Source: Glandiceps talaboti
Lineage: Eukaryota; Hemichordata; Enteropneusta; Spengelidae
Length of the DNA: 64,000 bases
Assembly: GCF_964340395.1 (NCBI RefSeq)
Contig: NC_135556.1
Span: 26,262,562-26,326,561, forward strand
Reading direction: 5' to 3'
The notes under the pieces are model-generated. The model did not search any database and was not told where the DNA came from. It saw only the letters and a list, made by a program, of their open reading frames with translations. This document shows positions 59,231 to 64,000 of this stretch, piece after piece (the stretch's first letter is position 1; every line of letters starts with the position of its first letter). A program made the position numbers and the translations under genes.

Positions 59231-61984
59231 CTGAAAGCAAAATCAATAACCAATTATACAATTATCCATAACTACAATACTGCACTGTGTATCATACATA
59301 TATTGAGATAGCTATTGGAACAACAAGTTTATGATCAATGCAACTGATCAGACTTTTTTCCATCGAAGTTCAGAATGATGGTTTATTTACAAAAATGAAG
59401 TCGTCACTGACTAATTTTGCTTGAACACATTTTAGGGAATATCAAGTCAATGACATTTCATAATATTTCTATCAGATATCACAAATGACTATCTTACTTG
59501 TTTGATTTTGATGAACAAACTACATTTGTTATGTCAGACAGATCACTGAATCAAATTATGATATCCATTTATATGACATTTTGAATTGTACACAAAATTT
59601 ACAGTAATTTTCAACTTGCCACAAGCTATGGATAATTTGTGTATTTTGTTTTAATATGGAGATGCAGTTATTTGAATCATGCAGCCTCAGTCTCCAATTG
59701 TACATTGCAGTCTGACATACTGCCCTCTAGTGTTCAACTGATGTTATGGTCTCATTTATTCACTCAGCTTGTGGCAAATTTTGTAGCAATTTCTCATGAC
59801 CTATGTATTCATATATGAATGACACACTGTAGTATAATTTTGCATGTAATCAGATTCATACTGGTTTTCCACTCACAGCACATTCACATTTCCCATTTGT
59901 TTTATATTCTTGCATCTGCCAGCTCACTCAACACATCCCATCCATCCCTACCTCATTATTTGACATATACACATGTGATCAATCATACAAACACAATTAT
60001 ACAACAAAACATGGTGAACAGAAATTAGGAACACATACAAGTCACGAACAAACACAAAACAATACTTATATCAAATGTCTGTTTTGACACATGTTAATAA
60101 ATATTCATAAATTGTATAAATTGTAACTTGTATGTTTGATGTCTTCTTTCATATTTGTTTGGATTAAAGTCATGTGTTTGTTTGTTTGTTTGTTATCGCT
60201 GTGTAAAGTATTTGTTGTTCTTAATAAGTATTTATATCTTGTTTGTTTGTTTGTTTGTTATCGCTGTGTAAAGTATTTGTTTGTTGTTCTTAATAAGTAT
60301 TTATATCTTGTTTGTTTGTTGTCATGGTTATCTGTCTCTATACTTGTTTCTTCCCTGTTCCATTATGTTTTCATTGTCTTCTGTAATGTTTTATTTCTAA
60401 CCCCATGCTCTTCTTGTGTTTGTTTGTGTGTGTGTGGGGGGGGGGGGGGGGTGAATTGGGGTGGATGTGAAGGGTGGGATGTCGTTCAACAGAAAACATT
60501 CTATTGTTTGGCACTTTACAAACGGACATGTCGAGGCAGATTCAAGTATTTATTTGGATTACTCATAATTTTGTGGTTGTGGAGGGGACGGGGTGGGGGA
60601 TGGGTGAAGTTTTAACAGAAATTGTTGTATTTGTTGACACTTTACCAATGAGACTTCGATGTCATAAAAGTGACAAGTCCAAATAAAGACTCAATAATTG
60701 TTGCAGTATTTTGCTTTATAGTTTATTTATTCAGCAAATGAACCAGAGTCAAGATGAATGACTATGTATTGATCAGTCACTGTTCAGTCTTTGCCCTTGA
60801 TGTGTAAAACATAATGAGTAAATACCAGAACCAAGTGAGGTACAAACCAGAAGTTGGTTAAATGAATTAAAGCACAACTCTAGGGGTTGGTGTTATATTG
60901 TTTATCTGTTTGTTTAAGCTAATCTCCATACTGGGGTTGGCGCCAGTGTCATGCTGTGACAACGCAGTGCATGTTACATTTCTTCCACGGATCACAGAAT
61001 GGGGCAGAAACATTAGAAAACTTTGAGACTTAGTTCTGTAAGCTAGTCATGCAGAATAGAGATACTGAGATATCAGTACACAGCTTTAGTATATGTTAGT
61101 TCTTAATTGGTATCCTTTCTCACTTTACCAATTTGTTGTGTATATCATGAATTTATATATATTTATTTCAATGCATGGAAATCCATTCATGGATGAGTTG
61201 GTTGAAGAAAATAATAAATAAAATAACCAACTAAATAAATAAATGTACAAATAAAAAAGAATAATTTTAGAGGGTAGGTCAAAATGGGCAATATGGTGAT
61301 GATATACATGAAATTGAAAAATCATACATTGAAATTTAGGTTAAAAATTTATACAGATGATAATTAAATACAATATGTCATATACATCAATAATTAGACA
61401 TCGTATCAATCAATACGGCTCAACTTTCCCTCTAATTACAAGTACACTTTGGGATCATTTCCAAAAAATTGGGTTGACTTTGTGAGCAGAAATTTTCATT
61501 TGATAGTAAGTACAAGTATCTACCAAGTAATTGTATTTGTAATGCTTGTGAAACATTTACAACCAAGTAAAGTTTTCTACCAAATTAGGAGGTGTAATAA
61601 TTAAGACTCAACTTTGTAGATTGTGAAATGTCTCAGTTTACATTGTATGTACATCCACCTTGTAATTAAAATCATTAAAAGAAAAGGTATGAAAAAATAA
61701 CTTAGCTGTAGGTGAAATAACTGAGCATAGTTAACTGACTGAATTTATTTATTTATTTCACTTATTTAAAGAGGGTAATCCTTTCAACTGTGAAGCTGCT
61801 CTTCACAGGAGCTGTCTGAGATTCTGAATAAAAAGTTGGTACATGTATATGACTATGTGTATAGGAATACAGCTATAAACATGAGACTACGTTTTGCAGT
61901 AAAATAGTACTCCAATTTCCAAAAACTTGACAACTTATGAATGATCCCCATCAAGCTTCAAGACCTTGTTCAGATTTTAAGTTT
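59231..61984. other. LRBA: LRBA intron upstream of exon a
   Basis: No PH-domain exon was found. (TGTT)n-containing duplications occur at 60,170-60,320 and a G18 run near 60,437. Otherwise AT-rich. Confidence 0.5.
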
Positions 61985-62160
61985 AGATGTGAAAGACAGC
62001 TTTCTGGCAGCACTTAGAAAAAGTTGGTCCACAACAAAAGAATGATCTTACAAGTAATCCCTATCGGACCTCTGATAAGATAACACTAATTCAAGAACCT
62101 AGGATTGAAACCCTGGCCTTTAGTCATTTAATACGGGATTATTCTTTGTACATTCCATTC
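61985..62160. repeat. Dispersed repeat (possible SINE), second copy
   Basis: AGAAAAAGTTGGTCCACAAC, GAATGATCTTAC, GATAAGATAACACTAATTC and CCTAGGATTGAAACCC parallel 32,140-32,330. On the minus strand GGGTTTCAATCC is loosely box B-like. Confidence 0.6.
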
Positions 62161-64000
62161 CCAATGCAATGCAACGCAACCTCGGTAACAGACATGTTTA
62201 TTCATCCATAGCCAGACAGTTCAGTCTCTGCGGTGTCAAAAAGTTTAATCTCTTTGCGTTGTTGTATCGTCATGCCATTTTATGGCATAACTTTGTCTTG
62301 TATCTCTGATGGCTTAGCCTGTGTATGTACTTTACTGGCTTGATCGAAACTCGAATGAGTGCAGCGGAGTCACAGACTGAGTCACGTACACAGTTGAAAC
62401 CAAATGACAATTACAATGTGAGAAACTTTCAAATTCACTTCCCATATTCAGTCATTGATGTACTAAATTATGGCCAGTTACAAACAACAAAACAACAACA
62501 CACAGGTTTGATATCAATAAAGAAATATACAGGAGAGCTTTTTATACTTTCAGTCAACTATATGTACGGGTTGGGACTTCATGCCTCGTATTCATTCATC
62601 AACATCACAACGTTGTAGCCACTTAGAGCCACGCATACACCAACATAGTGTTTGCAAATGCGATACAAATGAAGAAATACATTGTAATTTATTTGCCAGA
62701 AGAGTTTGTTTTTCATATTTTCTGTCAAATATCTATATGGAAAATTGAGAAAGATTGATATTTGTACATTTGTCTTACAAAGCCATATGGTAAATTCACA
62801 GAGTACATACACTTACATGTATACATCAACAGTTTAGAATGGAATCTAGAATCAGTTGAACTTTTGGCGCCACGGAGACGATTTCACAGACCTGACTGAC
62901 CTAGTGAGATACTCAAGACATAGACGATACTCATAATTAACTATGCTACATTTCACAAAGTCTATCATTTCTGAAACTTGTATTGAAATCCTGAAATTCG
63001 AGCGTGATAAGCGCTGTGTGAGGCATAATATCTATGCCTACACTCACACAGAAAAATAATGTATGATTAATATATAACATCTATCTGAGTTTCTAAATAA
63101 AATCTACCCAAGTTTCTTCTAAAGATATTTCAAAACGTACATTTTGTACCTCATCTCTTCCAATTATTTTCAAAATTTGTAAAAATTCTTAATTTTTATT
63201 TACTGGACTTCTGTCTCAAATTGCTGACATCAAATGTATAACGAACTGTAACTTTCTTTCAGTTATCAGGGTTCTCAACCCTTCAGAATTACCATCATAG
63301 AATACTATTACAACAATGCCAGTCTTTCTCTTTACATTTCTTGCACTGGGTTTATCTTCATCTCCCAGCCTTCCCCAAGAGAATGTGTCAATCCCTGAAG
63401 ACATCTCAAATAATATGATTGACAGTTTGTCAACAATCTTTGAAGCTACTTTATGCATTTAATACACAAGCAGTGCATGACGATGGTATTATTTTCTACT
63501 CGGCTGAATAGTTTAAATTTGCCCATTTCTCAGAGGAAAGGTGATAATCCGTACGACTCATAAAGTCTTAGAGTATAGGGCATATTGCCATCTAAACAGG
63601 ATTAAGAAGCAATAAAAATACATCAAAATCTTTGATAGGAAGCTTAAATCAATCAGCTAAGTGAAAGCACTTTGAAGTAGAAGGGAATAAAAATAGTGTA
63701 AAGTATCTCAGGAAGCTGACAGACAAACTATTGTAAAGATGACATGCATGAGTGTCTTCACTGATGATGATATTATTCATTCTGAATGTCAATCCCGCTA
63801 TCGTTATCATTCAGCTTGGAAACATACATGTCCTTGCCATCAAATACACCTATAATGTCCATCCTATCACTTGTACTTCCTTAAAGACATTGAAAAGATT
63901 CATGTACATTCATTTAGAACATTGAACTACTCAATGCCACAATGCTGCCAATACATCAGTTAGCAATGCTACAATGTTGCACTACATTCCCATGAGAGTG
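62161..64000. other. Right-edge region, no confident gene
   Basis: Small open segments exist on both strands near 63,220-63,460 and 63,760-63,880, but none has a recognised family or a confident exon structure. It probably lies inside an LRBA intron. Confidence 0.4.

Noticed and set aside
59231-64000. Upstream PH-domain exon of LRBA
   Set aside because: Looked for sequence encoding the family's segment before VISYTDG but found no splice-compatible match, so it is probably off window.

Overview
The window is AT-rich nuclear DNA of an invertebrate bilaterian animal. It has short exons separated by long introns, very dense microsatellites, minisatellites and small foldback elements, no operons, and one minor-spliceosome intron. 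The RBX1, BBS7 and LRBA proteins are conserved enough to read exon by exon, but the sequence does not fix the phylum. A marine deuterostome or lophotrochozoan would fit. No viral or toxin element was recognised.

Layout. (1) 1-17,930, minus strand: the 5' half of a bHLH (probably bHLH-PAS) transcription factor. Three coding exons (17,837-17,928; 11,663-11,734; 9,904-10,061) splice in phase; the PAS and C-terminal exons are not visible and probably lie beyond the left edge. Its introns hold several minisatellites and a TA-flanked palindromic element. (2) 21,157-23,969, minus: complete RBX1 (five coding exons, 107 aa), the RING subunit of cullin-RING ubiquitin ligases. (3) 24,460-34,418, plus: complete BBS7 (14 coding exons, 716 aa), a BBSome subunit, head-to-head with RBX1 across about 490 bp. 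Its last intron is a U12-type AT-AC intron. (4) 39,940-59,230, minus: the C-terminal part of an LRBA/neurobeachin-family gene, 17 coding exons covering the end of the PH-like domain, the whole BEACH domain and the WD40 domain. It is tail-to-tail with BBS7, and its 5' part continues past the right edge.

The most striking pattern is that many minisatellites sit on exon-intron boundaries: the edge of a real exon plus its splice site has been copied in tandem into the intron. This is clear at BBS7 exon 8 (12 copies of a donor), LRBA exons p (5 donors) and j (9 copies), k (13 copies of an acceptor) and c (6 copies), and as single decayed duplications at LRBA exons f and l. A degenerate case may exist at bHLH exon 3. 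At LRBA exon k every copied acceptor is in frame and open, so acceptor choice could insert multiples of 16 residues. Other notable items are a 46-copy, 41-bp satellite with a six-unit higher-order pattern, a MITE family with four copies in the window, and a near-perfect 65-nt hairpin.

RBX1, BBS7 and LRBA share no single pathway beyond general protein turnover and vesicle or ciliary trafficking. The RBX1-BBS7 pair probably shares a bidirectional promoter. All exon models were read by hand from splice signals, reading phase and remembered family sequences; no alignment or search was run.
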